Assembly (NCBI RefSeq): GCF_900116515.1
Contig: NZ_FPBA01000003.1
Span: 358,142-422,141 of the forward strand
Length of the DNA: 64,000 bases
Direction: 5' to 3'
From: Geodermatophilus amargosae
Lineage (GTDB): Bacteria; Actinomycetota; Actinomycetes; Mycobacteriales; Geodermatophilaceae
In this document: one piece after another, positions 13,706 through 22,479 of the stretch
How the letters are laid out: each line of letters starts with the position of its first letter
How positions within the stretch are numbered: the stretch's first letter is position 1
Program-made: the position numbers and the translations under genes
Notes under the pieces: generated by a model
Seen by the model: only the letters and a program-made list of their open reading frames with translations
Databases searched by the model: none
Told to the model about the DNA's origin: nothing

Positions 13706-14807
13706 CGAGCACGTCCCGGTAGACGTCCAGGACCGAGCCCGTGGTCCGCCGGACGTCGTGCTGCCGGAGCACGTGCTGCCGGGCGCGCTCCCCCTCGCGG
13801 TCGGCCGCCTCCCGGTTCGCGAGCCGGGGGACGAGCGCGGCCGCGAGCGCCGTCACGTCCTCGGGCGGGACGACGGCCGAGCCGGCGTCGTCGGGGATCG
13901 TCTCCCGCGCCCCCGCGACGTCGGTGACGACCACGCTCCTGCCGCAGGCGGCCGCCTCCAGCGGGACGAGCGCCATCCCCTCCCACCGGGAGGGGAGCAC
14001 GACGACGTCGGCGGCCACGTACCAGTCCAGCGGGTCGGCCCGCCCGACGAACCGGACGTCCTCCGGGGCCCGCCCCGACAGCTCCTCCCGGTCGGGGCCG
14101 TCACCGACGAGGGCCAGGGTGACCCCGGCAACGGCGTCCCGGACGTCCGGCCACGCCTCGAGCAGGACGTCCTGGCCCTTCTGGCGGCTCAGCCGGCCGA
14201 CGCAGACGGCGAGAGGGCCCGGTCCGACGCCCAGCCGGGCACGCGCCGCCTCGCGATCCCCGGGCGTGAAGCGCTCCGTGTCGACGCCGTTGGGGACCAC
14301 GACGGTCCTGCCCTCCAGTCGCAGCCCCGCACGGAGTCCGTCCTCGCACTCCGCCCGGCTGACGCAGACGACGCGGTCGGTCCAGCGCAGCGCGCGGCGC
14401 TCCCACTGCAGCGAGGCCCGCCGCACCAGACCCCGGACGGCCAGGAAGGACCAGGCGTGCGGCTGGTACACCGTGGGGACGCGGCCGCGAAGGGCCAGCC
14501 GCCCCGCCAGCCCGGCCTTGGCGCTGTGCAGGTGCACGAGGTCGGGATCCACCGTGCGGATCAGCCGTCCGAGCCGGACCGCCTCGGACGGCACCGTGGG
14601 CCCCGGCGCACGCGAAGCCGGCCAGGACAGGACCTCGGCTCCCGCCGCCGAGGCCTGCGCCGGCAGGTCGCCGTCCGGAGGGCAGGCCACGGTGACGTCC
14701 CAGCCCTGGGCCGCCTGGTGGCGGACCAGGTCGACGACGCAGCGCGCGACGCCCTCGGTGGTCGGCTGAGCCACGTGCAGGACACGCGAGGTCCCCCCGT
14801 CGGGCAT
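13650..14807 (-). CDS. Glycosyltransferase family 4 (GT-B fold)
   Basis: A 385-residue cytosolic or membrane-associated GT4 enzyme using a nucleotide sugar. The N-terminal Rossmann half begins VLHVAQPTTEGVARCVVDL; the acceptor-side DLVHLHSAKAG follows; the C-terminal half has VPNGVDTERF, VGRLSRQKGQDVLLEAW and the donor-binding E-x7-E motif in PSRWEGMALVPLEAAACG. The ATG at 14807 is preferred over an upstream in-frame start because it has GAGAGGAG 5-8 bases ahead and matches the family N-terminus. It probably shares a transcript with the glycoside-hydrolase-like gene. Confidence 0.9.
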   Translation of the reverse strand: MPDGGTSRVLHVAQPTTEGVARCVVDLVRHQAAQGWDVTVACPPDGDLPAQASAAGAEVLSWPASRAPGPTVPSEAVRLGRLIRTVDPDLVHLHSAKAGLAGRLALRGRVPTVYQPHAWSFLAVRGLVRRASLQWERRALRWTDRVVCVSRAECEDGLRAGLRLEGRTVVVPNGVDTERFTPGDREAARARLGVGPGPLAVCVGRLSRQKGQDVLLEAWPDVRDAVAGVTLALVGDGPDREELSGRAPEDVRFVGRADPLDWYVAADVVVLPSRWEGMALVPLEAAACGRSVVVTDVAGARETIPDDAGSAVVPPEDVTALAAALVPRLANREAADREGERARQHVLRQHDVRRTTGSVLDVYRDVLGARSRRRASRTGGRGSAG

Positions 14808-15007
14808 GCCCACTCCTCTCGTGGTCCCCCGTGTCCGCTCCGCCATGGCCACGCTGGAGGGGCCGTCCGGACCGCGAGCGTCGGCCGGGCCGGACGCCTC
14901 CCATCCTCGGACCTCGAGCCTCCGGCCGCTCGCCCGTGGTCCCGCAGCGCCGGGCGGCGGGCCGTCCCGGCGTGCGGAGGAGCCCGGGTGTCGGGAAGCT
15001 CCCACAG

Positions 15008-16606
15008 ATGAGATCCGTGTCCTCGTTCCGAACCCGGACGGCGCCGGGGAGTTCCCGGCCGGGCGCACCGCTCCGAGTGCTGGTCATCCCGGCCTCCCCC
15101 GCGCCGGTGGACGGGCACCCCGAGCCGGAGGCCGACCGGGTCCTCCGACTGGTCGCCGTCACCGACCGGCTCCGGCCTTCCGTGCACCGGCTGCGTGGCG
15201 GGCCGGGACGGCGCCTGGCCGACGCCGCACGGCTGGTGTCCGTGCTGCGCTCCCTCGACCCGGACGTGCTGCTGGCCGAGGGCGCGACAGCGGCCGCCGT
15301 CGCCGTCGGCGCGGGGACCATCACCGGTCACCGGGTGGTCGTCGTCCGCGATGCCGACGATCCCGCCCTGCCGGCGCGGCTCTCCCGTCGGGCCGCGGCC
15401 GTGCTGACGTCATCCCCGCTGGCAGGGTCCGACGACGACTCGGACCGGCTGCGGATCCCGAGGGGCGACACCGGACCCCAGGTGCACGAGGTCGCCCACC
15501 GTCTCGCGGGCGTGCTGGCCGAGGTGGTCGGGCGGCCCGGGGCGGGCATCGACCCGGCGACCGCCCCTCCCATGAGCGTCGTCGTCCCGGTCTACCGCGA
15601 GGGGGCGCTCGTCGACGACCTCGTCCAGGCCCTGCTGCCCCAGTTGCGGGAGGACGACGAACTGGTCGTCGTCGACGACGGCAGTCCCGACGACACCGGC
15701 GAGCGGGCCGAGCAGGCGGCGGCACGCGATCCCCGTGTCCGCGCGGTGCGCCGCCCGCAGAACGCCGGCGCGGGCGCGGCCCGCAACGCCGGTGTGGCGG
15801 TGTCCCGCCACGCCCACATCGCCTTCACCGACGCAGGCTGTCACTGGGGCGTGGGCTATCTGGACGGGATGCGGACGCCGTTCGCCGAGGCCCTTCCGCC
15901 GGACCTCGTCGCAGGTGCCTACCGGGTGAGCCGGCGCTCGGTGTTCGAGGCCGCCTCCGCCGTGGGGTGCTACCCCGACGTCGCGGAGGTCCGCCGGGCC
16001 GGTCCGGTGACCACCGCCTGGTCGGTCCTGTTCGGACGCCGCTTCGACCCGACGCGTCCCGCCGGGCGGTCCGTCGCTGTCCGGCGCTCCGCCCTCGAAG
16101 CCGTCGGTGGCTGGCCTGAGCACATCCGCGTGCACGAGGACCTGGACCTGAGCCGGTCGATCGCCGAGCGCGGACTCCGGTGCGTGCTCACGACCGACGC
16201 CGACCTGGTGTGGGACCAGGCGGGTGTGCGCGGTACTGCCCGGATGTACGTCCGGTACGGACGCGGCGACGCCGAGGCCGCCGACCGCCAGGCGCTGGCA
16301 CGGGACCTCGGCAGGGCCGTCGCCTACCTCGTCGGGATCGTGGGGCTCGGCGCCGGCGGTCCGCGGATGCGCGCCGCGCTCGCCGTCGGGGGCGTCGCCT
16401 ACGTGTGGGTGCCCCTCGCCCGCGCTCGCCACGAGGAACGACCACTGGTCACCGCCGTCCTCGCACCGGCGGTGATCGTGGCGAAGGACCTCGCCAAGGT
16501 CTGGGGCGTGCTCTCGGTCTTGACGGAGAGGGCCAGCCGCCGTGCTCGAGCAAGGCGTCGGACACATCCCGGAGGCCTGGCCGGCCGTACAGGGCCTACG
16601 CCGTGA
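15008..16606 (+). CDS. Glycosyltransferase family 2 with extra N-terminal domain
   Basis: A 532-residue GT-A glycosyltransferase. The GT2 catalytic domain starts at about residue 189 (MSVVVPVYREGALVDDLV) and shows VVVDDGSPDDT (about 221), a metal-site-like TDAG, and HEDLDLS near 376, the ED acceptor motif. Residues 25-185 form a separate Rossmann-like domain (LRVLVIPASP start, HRVVVVRDADDPALPARLSRR) resembling the N-terminal half of GT-B enzymes without its donor half. One or two hydrophobic helices lie near the C-terminus. The ATG at 15008 follows GGGAAG; an upstream in-frame start would add 59 Arg/Pro-rich residues. It is divergent from the GT4 gene. Confidence 0.82.
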   Translation: MRSVSSFRTRTAPGSSRPGAPLRVLVIPASPAPVDGHPEPEADRVLRLVAVTDRLRPSVHRLRGGPGRRLADAARLVSVLRSLDPDVLLAEGATAAAVAVGAGTITGHRVVVVRDADDPALPARLSRRAAAVLTSSPLAGSDDDSDRLRIPRGDTGPQVHEVAHRLAGVLAEVVGRPGAGIDPATAPPMSVVVPVYREGALVDDLVQALLPQLREDDELVVVDDGSPDDTGERAEQAAARDPRVRAVRRPQNAGAGAARNAGVAVSRHAHIAFTDAGCHWGVGYLDGMRTPFAEALPPDLVAGAYRVSRRSVFEAASAVGCYPDVAEVRRAGPVTTAWSVLFGRRFDPTRPAGRSVAVRRSALEAVGGWPEHIRVHEDLDLSRSIAERGLRCVLTTDADLVWDQAGVRGTARMYVRYGRGDAEAADRQALARDLGRAVAYLVGIVGLGAGGPRMRAALAVGGVAYVWVPLARARHEERPLVTAVLAPAVIVAKDLAKVWGVLSVLTERASRRARARRRTHPGGLAGRTGPTP

Positions 16607-17333
16607 CCTCCGGAGCAGCCAGCCGGTAGACCACCCAGTCGGTCCCCCGCTCGTGGACCGGCAGCGCCGGATAGTCGTCGAAGACGTCGGCGTGGACGGG
16701 GTTGAAGTACACGACGACGACGTCTCCCTGCCCGCGGCGCGCGACAACCCGGTCGAGGACGCGGCGCAGCGTCTCGGCGCCGAAGGGGTTCGCCAGGAAG
16801 ACGACCAGGGGGCCGTCGGGGAGCGGATAGGTGGCGGCGTCCGCGTGCACCACCGTCATGACCGCGCCGGAGTTCCGGCGGCTCCACCTCCGGACGTTCC
16901 GCTCCGCGGCCTCCACGAGCGCGGGGTCCAGTTCCACCCCGACGATCCGGCGGAACCCCATCTGCGCCGCCAGGACCATCGGTCTCCCACGACCGGTGCC
17001 GAGGTCCACGAAGGCGGCGTCGGGCGGGACGGGCGGCAGCGCCGACATGGCGCGACGCCACCAGTCCGCGTGCACCGGCTCGTACGCGTGGGGATCCCCT
17101 CCCAGCGTCCGCGGCGTCAGGGCCGCCTCGTTGTCGGCGAGGCCACGGGTGCGGACCCCCAGGCGAAGGTCGAGGACGAGGTCCGACACGTACATCCGTG
17201 CCCTCCTCGTGGCGGCACCCCCCATCTCCTGGAGCGCGAGGAAGAACCCCTCGGCACCCGTCCCCTGCCGCCTCCGAGCGACCGCCAGCCGGGTCTTCCT
17301 CAGTGCGGCGAGCACCCCCTGCACCGTTGTCAC
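16596..17333 (-). CDS. Class I SAM-dependent methyltransferase
   Basis: A 245-residue soluble Rossmann methyltransferase. SAM motif I is FVDLGTGRGRPMVLA (108-122), the acidic residue after strand 2 is in GVELDP, and motif IV is NPFG, an NPF/NPPF-type tetrad. The pattern resembles DOT1-like or histone-lysine-type class I folds found in glycan clusters; the substrate is unknown. The GTG at 17333 is preceded by GGAGGGAG. Its 3' end overlaps the convergent GT2 gene by 11 bases. Confidence 0.8.
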   Translation of the reverse strand: MTTVQGVLAALRKTRLAVARRRQGTGAEGFFLALQEMGGAATRRARMYVSDLVLDLRLGVRTRGLADNEAALTPRTLGGDPHAYEPVHADWWRRAMSALPPVPPDAAFVDLGTGRGRPMVLAAQMGFRRIVGVELDPALVEAAERNVRRWSRRNSGAVMTVVHADAATYPLPDGPLVVFLANPFGAETLRRVLDRVVARRGQGDVVVVYFNPVHADVFDDYPALPVHERGTDWVVYRLAAPEVTA

Positions 17334-17571
17334 GGGCCCACTCCCTCCAGTCCGGGAATGTCGCCGCGAGCCGTCGCGGAGACCCCCGTCGCGCGGTCTC
17401 CGTCCCGCGGACGGAGTAACACCGCGTCATCGTCACGTCATGCGTCCGAGTGGCCGCCTCGACGGTCCGGGGTGAGTATCCCCAGTTGATGACCCAGGAT
17501 GAGACTGCGGTCCCGCGAGTACCGCGGGAGTCGACCACGTTGGGTCACGTGTCCGTGGGCTGGGAGGGGAA

Positions 17572-18483
17572 GTGACGCGGCGCCGTCTCGCGGCCGTCCC
17601 TCGGGCAGAGGCAGGCAGGATGACGTGGACCCCTGGAAGTGTCTGGCGGGGGCTGGGTCACCGCTGGTGGATCCGAACGGACGAGCCCGCCCTCTCCCGG
17701 TACTACTCGGCCTTCCGGCGCTCCGGGCGGACCTCCGTGGCCTTCGCCGTACGGCACCCGGTGGCGACCCTGCTGGCCCTCGTCGCCACGGCCCGGCTGC
17801 CGTCCGTCCAGGCCCGTCTGTCGGCCGGCCCTGGCGGCGCGGCCCTGTACGAGGCGCTGTGCCGCCCGGTCGTCCTCGGTGCCGGCCTCGGCGTCACCGG
17901 GGTGTCCGTCCTCGCGGTCCCCGCGGACCCGCAGGAGTACTTGCAGGGGCGGGCCAGGCAGACCCTCCGTCGGAGGTTCCGTTCCGCGGAGCGACGAGGG
18001 ATCACCTGCCGACCTGTCGATGATCCGGCCGAGCGACGCGCACTCGTCCGACTGGCCGACGAGGCCGAGAAGTCCCATCCCGATCCCCGTTACCGCATCG
18101 ACAGTCCCGACAACACCGACCTGTTGGAGCACGGCCTCTGGCTGGTGGCCTGCGCCCCACAGGGCCGCCCACTTCTGCTCTCGGTGACCCCGACCGATGG
18201 GGAGTGGGGGCTGCTCCGCTACTTCCGCACCCTCGGTCACGGCCCCGAGTACAGCGACAGCCGCTACCTGATGTGTGTGGCTCTCGTCGAGGCACTGGCC
18301 GGACACGGGGTCCGGTACCTCGTCGACACCTGGCACCCGGGTGGGATTCCCGAAGGGCTCCGTCAGTTCCAGCGCTCGGTGGGCTACCGACTGGTGCGTG
18401 TCATCCCTCGACGTACCTCCCGAGTGAACTTGCCCGGCGAGTCGGCCGTCCTGGCCCGGGAGTTGCCGCGCGCGGAGGCGTGA
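17572..18483 (+). CDS. GNAT/FemAB-like acyltransferase, putative
   Basis: A 303-residue protein. Residues 50-115 are hydrophobic and helical; the C-terminal half (about 125-300) looks like a GNAT/FemAB fold. It carries RRFRSAERRGITCRP near residues 134-148, the same arginine-rich pattern as in the convergent gene at 18506-19639, and a RYLVDTWHPGGIPEGLRQFQRSVGY segment that matches the usual late strand and helix before the end of this fold. GTG start at 17572 follows GGGAGGGGAA. Likely acylates a sugar or peptidoglycan precursor in the glycan region; substrate unknown. Confidence 0.6.
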   Translation: MTRRRLAAVPRAEAGRMTWTPGSVWRGLGHRWWIRTDEPALSRYYSAFRRSGRTSVAFAVRHPVATLLALVATARLPSVQARLSAGPGGAALYEALCRPVVLGAGLGVTGVSVLAVPADPQEYLQGRARQTLRRRFRSAERRGITCRPVDDPAERRALVRLADEAEKSHPDPRYRIDSPDNTDLLEHGLWLVACAPQGRPLLLSVTPTDGEWGLLRYFRTLGHGPEYSDSRYLMCVALVEALAGHGVRYLVDTWHPGGIPEGLRQFQRSVGYRLVRVIPRRTSRVNLPGESAVLARELPRAEA

Positions 18484-18505
18484 CGCCTGGCAGGAGTGAC
18501 GGCCA

Positions 18506-19639
18506 CTACCGTCCGCGGGGCGGCGCGTGCTCAGCCCGACCTGCCGCGTCGTAGGGGGACGCACTCAGCCGCTCCCGCCCCCGCTTGGCGAGTCGGTAGG
18601 CCCGACGGACCTGGCGCCAGACCGGCGAGTGCGTTCGCGTGGCCACGAGATACGGCACCTCCTGGGCTCCGAACGCGCGCTTGAACCGGCTGACACCCTC
18701 GTCGACGGCACCGACCTCGTCCAGGAAGCGAAATCCGTGCTCGAGTGCCCAGAGGATCTCGTGGACGTAGAGGGCTGTCCCCGTGTTGTCGCCCCGACGC
18801 GACCGGAACCCGCCACCCGCCCAGGAGTAGAGCGTCTCCCCGTGCCCGAAGGCCAGGGACAGTCCGCCTGGCTGGTCGCCGACCCACGCCGAGAGCATGC
18901 AGACCCCTTCCCGCTCCCCGTACCGCTCCCAGATCGCCTCACCGACGTCGCGGGGATACGGGGAGGGCAGGCCCCGTGCGCCGTACGCCTCGTCGAAGAA
19001 GGGGGGGAGCCACTGGCAGACCTCCGTCTTCGTGCTGGGCCGGACGACGACCCCGCGCTGCTCGGCGCTGCGGAGGGTGCGCCGCACGGATCGGCGGGTG
19101 CCGCGCCAGAACTGGTCGACCGACCCGTGGGAGAGGTCGACGACCCAGGTGAGGTCCTCGTGCACGTCCCACCGGGCTCGCGGAGCTGCCTCCGCCGGGT
19201 AGCTCACCCCCGGTGCGAACTCCGCGCGTGAAGACACGATCCGGTTCTCCCGAGCCCACCCATCCAGGGCGAGGAGCGTTCCGGTCAGGTGTTCCGGCGG
19301 GACCACTGGTCCGACGTAGGGAAAGGGGACGCGCGCCTCCATGGACAGGTGGCGCCGCCCCAGCAGGAGCGGCGCGACCCCGACCGCTTCCCCGTCCACG
19401 CTCGCCAGCAGCGGCTCGAACCGCCAGCCGTGCGCCTGGGCCTGGAGCTCCAGCCAGTCCCAGGCGTGGAACGCGGTCGAGCCTGCCGTGCGCTCGATCA
19501 ACCGGTCCCACTGCCCCCCGCTCCGGCAGTGATCGAGGGTGATCCGGGACGGGACACGACGAGGCGCCGTGCCCCAACGACCGTTTCGCCCGACGACAGC
19601 CATGGGGTCAGCGAAACAGACCACCGACGGCGCAGCCAC
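18506..19639 (-). CDS. FemAB-type GNAT acyltransferase
   Basis: Up to 377 residues with a double-GNAT FemAB layout. The first half contains FHAWDWLELQAQAHGWRFEPLLA (about 58-80) and FPYVGPVVPP; the second half has RRTLRSAEQRGVVVRPS, LSLAFGHGETLYSWAGG, ALYVHEILWALEHGFRFLDEVG and RFKRAFGAQEVPY, all hallmarks of the family linked to polysaccharide biosynthesis loci. The frame opens with GTG at 19639; an ATG at 19603 is an equal candidate, neither having a clear ribosome site. It converges on the neighbouring putative acyltransferase, leaving a 22-base gap. Confidence 0.8.
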   Translation of the reverse strand: MAAPSVVCFADPMAVVGRNGRWGTAPRRVPSRITLDHCRSGGQWDRLIERTAGSTAFHAWDWLELQAQAHGWRFEPLLASVDGEAVGVAPLLLGRRHLSMEARVPFPYVGPVVPPEHLTGTLLALDGWARENRIVSSRAEFAPGVSYPAEAAPRARWDVHEDLTWVVDLSHGSVDQFWRGTRRSVRRTLRSAEQRGVVVRPSTKTEVCQWLPPFFDEAYGARGLPSPYPRDVGEAIWERYGEREGVCMLSAWVGDQPGGLSLAFGHGETLYSWAGGGFRSRRGDNTGTALYVHEILWALEHGFRFLDEVGAVDEGVSRFKRAFGAQEVPYLVATRTHSPVWRQVRRAYRLAKRGRERLSASPYDAAGRAEHAPPRGR

Positions 19640-19683
19640 GGGAGAACAGCCGGCTGGCCACCCCGTACCGGCGCAGCCAGTGG

Positions 19684-19720
19684 GACCCCGGTGCCGCGGA
19701 GCCGCCGCGACACCGGGGTC
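19684..19720 (-). terminator. Terminator hairpin of the TerD gene at 19727
   Basis: Ten-base arms GACCCCGGTG/CACCGGGGTC (19684-19693 with 19711-19720) enclose an internally pairing CCGCGG/CCGCG loop. The hairpin lies 7 bases after the stop codon of the minus-strand TerD gene. Confidence 0.6.
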
Positions 19721-19726
19721 AGCGGC

Positions 19727-20671
19727 TCACTTGCGGCCGGGCGTCCAGTCCATGCCCCAGCCGTACTGGCGGTCCAGGACGTCCTGGCCGCCGTGCACGT
19801 AGCGCACCTCGCGGTTGACGAGGAGCTGGCCGCCCTGGTTCTCGATCATCGCGATCGCGCAGATGCGCGCCCGGGGGTCGTGCTCGTCGAGGCGCACCTC
19901 GATCTGCGGCCCGTTCGCCGGGAACATCGTGACGACGGCGTCGGCCTGCCCCCAGTTCGGCACGCCCTCATAGATGAGCGCGAACACGAGGATCCGGCGG
20001 ATCAGCGCGGTGTGCTGCAGGTCGACCATGAGGTTCTCGCCACCGCTGTTGGCGCCCGACCGGTCGTCACCGTCCAGCCACACGATCGACTGGCCGTTGC
20101 CCAGCGTGTGCTGACCGCGGAAGGCGTTGCCCAGGGCCTGGATGACGCCCTTCGACCCGTCGGCGTACTCGTAGAGGCAGCCGAGGTCCAGGTCGATCGC
20201 ACCGGAGCCGGCGGCGGAGGCGAGCCGCTTGAGGAAGCCACCGCCTCCCCCGCCGCCGCCGGGCCTCGCGTTCCAGTTGAGGTTGACCCGCAGGACGCCG
20301 GTGGTGCCGGCCGTCTTGGTCAGCGAGACCGAGGGCGCCGCCTTGGTCAGCGACACCTTGTCCATGTTCACGCCGCCCCGCTGGGGCGGAGGCGGGGGCT
20401 GCTGCCCGTACTGCTGCTGCCCGTAGGGGTCCTGCGGCGGCGGGGGCGGCTGGCCGTACGGCTGACCCGGCGGCGGGTAGGGGGGCTGGCCCGGCGGCGG
20501 GTACTGCCCGGGCGGCGGGTACTGGCCCGGCGGGGGGTACGGCGACTGCCCGTACGGCTGCGTCGGTGGCGACGGGTGCGGCGGCGGCTGGTACGGCGGC
20601 GGCTGCGGCGGCGCCGGAGGGGTCTCCGGCTGCGGCGGCGGGGACTTCGGGCGCTTCGTGTAGTCGACCAA
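19727..20671 (-). CDS. TerD-family protein with proline/glycine/tyrosine-rich N-terminal tail
   Basis: A 314-residue protein. Residues 1-100 are a disordered Pro/Gln/Tyr tail with repeated PPPGQ and PYGQ units. A TerD domain follows (about 102-314): [80 protein letters not shown]. Acidic residues in the LDLGCLYE and LDGDDRSG segments correspond to the calcium-binding loops of TerD proteins. These proteins act in tellurite, metal and membrane stress. It is divergent from the Hsp70 gene and closely related to the shorter TerD at 37895. Confidence 0.9.
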   Translation of the reverse strand: MVDYTKRPKSPPPQPETPPAPPQPPPYQPPPHPSPPTQPYGQSPYPPPGQYPPPGQYPPPGQPPYPPPGQPYGQPPPPPQDPYGQQQYGQQPPPPPQRGGVNMDKVSLTKAAPSVSLTKTAGTTGVLRVNLNWNARPGGGGGGGGFLKRLASAAGSGAIDLDLGCLYEYADGSKGVIQALGNAFRGQHTLGNGQSIVWLDGDDRSGANSGGENLMVDLQHTALIRRILVFALIYEGVPNWGQADAVVTMFPANGPQIEVRLDEHDPRARICAIAMIENQGGQLLVNREVRYVHGGQDVLDRQYGWGMDWTPGRK

Positions 20672-20769
20672 GGGGGGCCTCCCCGCAGGTCACCCGCGTG
20701 GGCGGACCTGCGCTCTGAGCGGCGGACACGTCCCCCCGACCCTAGGGGGTCGCCGCTAATCTCCGGCCC

Positions 20770-22476
20770 ATGCCGGCCGGTGCCCCCTCGCCTTCCCCCA
20801 CCGTCTACGGGATCGACCTCGGCACCACCTACAGCTGCCTGGCGCAGGTCGACGACGACGGCACCCCCCGGGTCGTCCCCCTCCTCGACGGCGCACCCAC
20901 GCTGCCGAGCGTGGTGCTCTTCGTCGGCCCCGACGACTACGTCACCGGCGAGCGCGCCCGCGTCCTGGCCAGGGCGCAGCCCGACGACGTCTGCACGCTG
21001 GTCAAGCGGCGCATGGGCGACAGCACCTGGCGGTTCGTCAGCCACGGCCGGTCCTGGTCGGCGCCCGCGGTGAGCAGCCTGGTCCTCAGCGCGCTGGTCA
21101 GCGAGACGAGCTTCTCCACCGCGAGCGCGGTGCAGGACGTCGTCATCACGGTGCCCGCCTACTTCGGCGACGAGGAGCGGCGGGCCACCCGGCTGGCCGG
21201 CGAGTACGCCGGCCTCACCGTCCTCGACGTCATCAACGAGCCGACGGCGGCCGCGCTGTCCTACGGCTTCGCCCGCCTCGACGGCGGCGGCCCCTCGGAC
21301 CACCTCGAGGAGGTCGCGCTGGTCTACGACCTCGGCGGCGGCACCGTCGACGTCGCGGTCGTGGAGCTGGCCGACCGGCGGCTGGCCGTCGTCGCCACCG
21401 ACGGCGACCACGAGCTCGGCGGGGCCGACTGGGACGAGAAGCTGGCCGTCCACCTCTCGCGCGCCTTCCTCGCCGCCCACCCCGACGCCGAGGACCCGCT
21501 CGACGACAGCGCCGGCGGCCAGGCCCTGGTGCTCGCCGCCGAGCGGGCCAAGCGCGAGCTCAGCGTCCGCGAGTCCGTGGTCGTGCCGGTCGAGCACGAC
21601 GGCCGCCGGGTCGACGTGCCGGTGACCCGCGCGGAGTTCGAGCGGCTCACCGCGGGCCTGCTCGACCGCACGATGGCGCTGACCCGGGCGGCGGTGGCCG
21701 CGGCCCGCGCCCGCGGCGTCGACCGCATCGACCGGGTGCTGCTCGTCGGCGGCTCGACCCGCATGCCCGCCGTCGCGCAGCGCCTGACCGCCGAGCTGGG
21801 CGTGCCCGCCGAGGTGCACGACCCCGACCTCGCCGTCGCCAAGGGTGTCGCGGTCTACGGCCGCAAGAAGCAGCTCGAGCGGCTGCTCACCGCCGACCTG
21901 GTCACCCGCGGGCAGCTGCGCGCCGGCCTGCCGCTGGAGTACGCCGCCCCGGTCGACGTCGACACCGCCTGCGCCCGCCTGGGCGACGCCTTCGGGCTGT
22001 CGGCCGCGCAGGTCCGGCGGACGGTGGAGATCCAGGTCCTCAACACGGTCTCGCGCGGCTTCGGCGTCCTGGCGCTGGACCGGTTCGGCGAGCCGGCCAC
22101 GGTCTTCCTCGTGCACCGCAACGACCGGCTGCCGGTGGCCGTGCGCCGCTCCTTCGGCACGGTGTACGACGACCAGCAGCGGGTGACCATCCGCGTCGTC
22201 GAGCAGGGCGGCGGGACGGAGTCCACCCGGCCCGAGGACGCCAAGCTGCTCGCCGAGGCCTCCATCGAGGACATCCCGCCGGGGTACCCCGCCGGGACGG
22301 AGATCCAGGTGGTCCTGCGGATGGGCTTCGACGGCATCCTCGAGCTCACCGCGCTGCACGAGGGGCTGGCCGACCGGCCGCTCACCGTGCGCGTCGAGAC
22401 CAGCGCGGCGCTCAGCCAGGCCGACGTCGCGCGGGAGCGCGCGCAGGTCGGCCGCGTCCGCCGCCGGCAGGACTGA
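20770..22476 (+). CDS. Unusual Hsp70-family chaperone, no lid domain
   Basis: A 568-residue Hsp70. The nucleotide-binding domain is intact: phosphate-1 IDLGTTYSC (about 14-22), VINEPTAAALSYG, phosphate-2 VYDLGGGTVDVAVV (185-198) and adenosine motif VLLVGGSTRMP (323-333). After DPDLAVAKG there is an extra segment of about 55 residues (363-418) before the substrate-binding beta domain (about 420-540). The DVTPLSLGIE linker of DnaK is replaced by IQVLNTVSRGFGVLAL. The chain ends about 25 residues past the beta domain, so the alpha-helical lid is missing. The start at 20770 gives a normal N-terminus. The next gene begins after three bases and is probably a dedicated partner. Confidence 0.9.
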   Translation: MPAGAPSPSPTVYGIDLGTTYSCLAQVDDDGTPRVVPLLDGAPTLPSVVLFVGPDDYVTGERARVLARAQPDDVCTLVKRRMGDSTWRFVSHGRSWSAPAVSSLVLSALVSETSFSTASAVQDVVITVPAYFGDEERRATRLAGEYAGLTVLDVINEPTAAALSYGFARLDGGGPSDHLEEVALVYDLGGGTVDVAVVELADRRLAVVATDGDHELGGADWDEKLAVHLSRAFLAAHPDAEDPLDDSAGGQALVLAAERAKRELSVRESVVVPVEHDGRRVDVPVTRAEFERLTAGLLDRTMALTRAAVAAARARGVDRIDRVLLVGGSTRMPAVAQRLTAELGVPAEVHDPDLAVAKGVAVYGRKKQLERLLTADLVTRGQLRAGLPLEYAAPVDVDTACARLGDAFGLSAAQVRRTVEIQVLNTVSRGFGVLALDRFGEPATVFLVHRNDRLPVAVRRSFGTVYDDQQRVTIRVVEQGGGTESTRPEDAKLLAEASIEDIPPGYPAGTEIQVVLRMGFDGILELTALHEGLADRPLTVRVETSAALSQADVARERAQVGRVRRRQD

Positions 22477-22479
22477 GCC

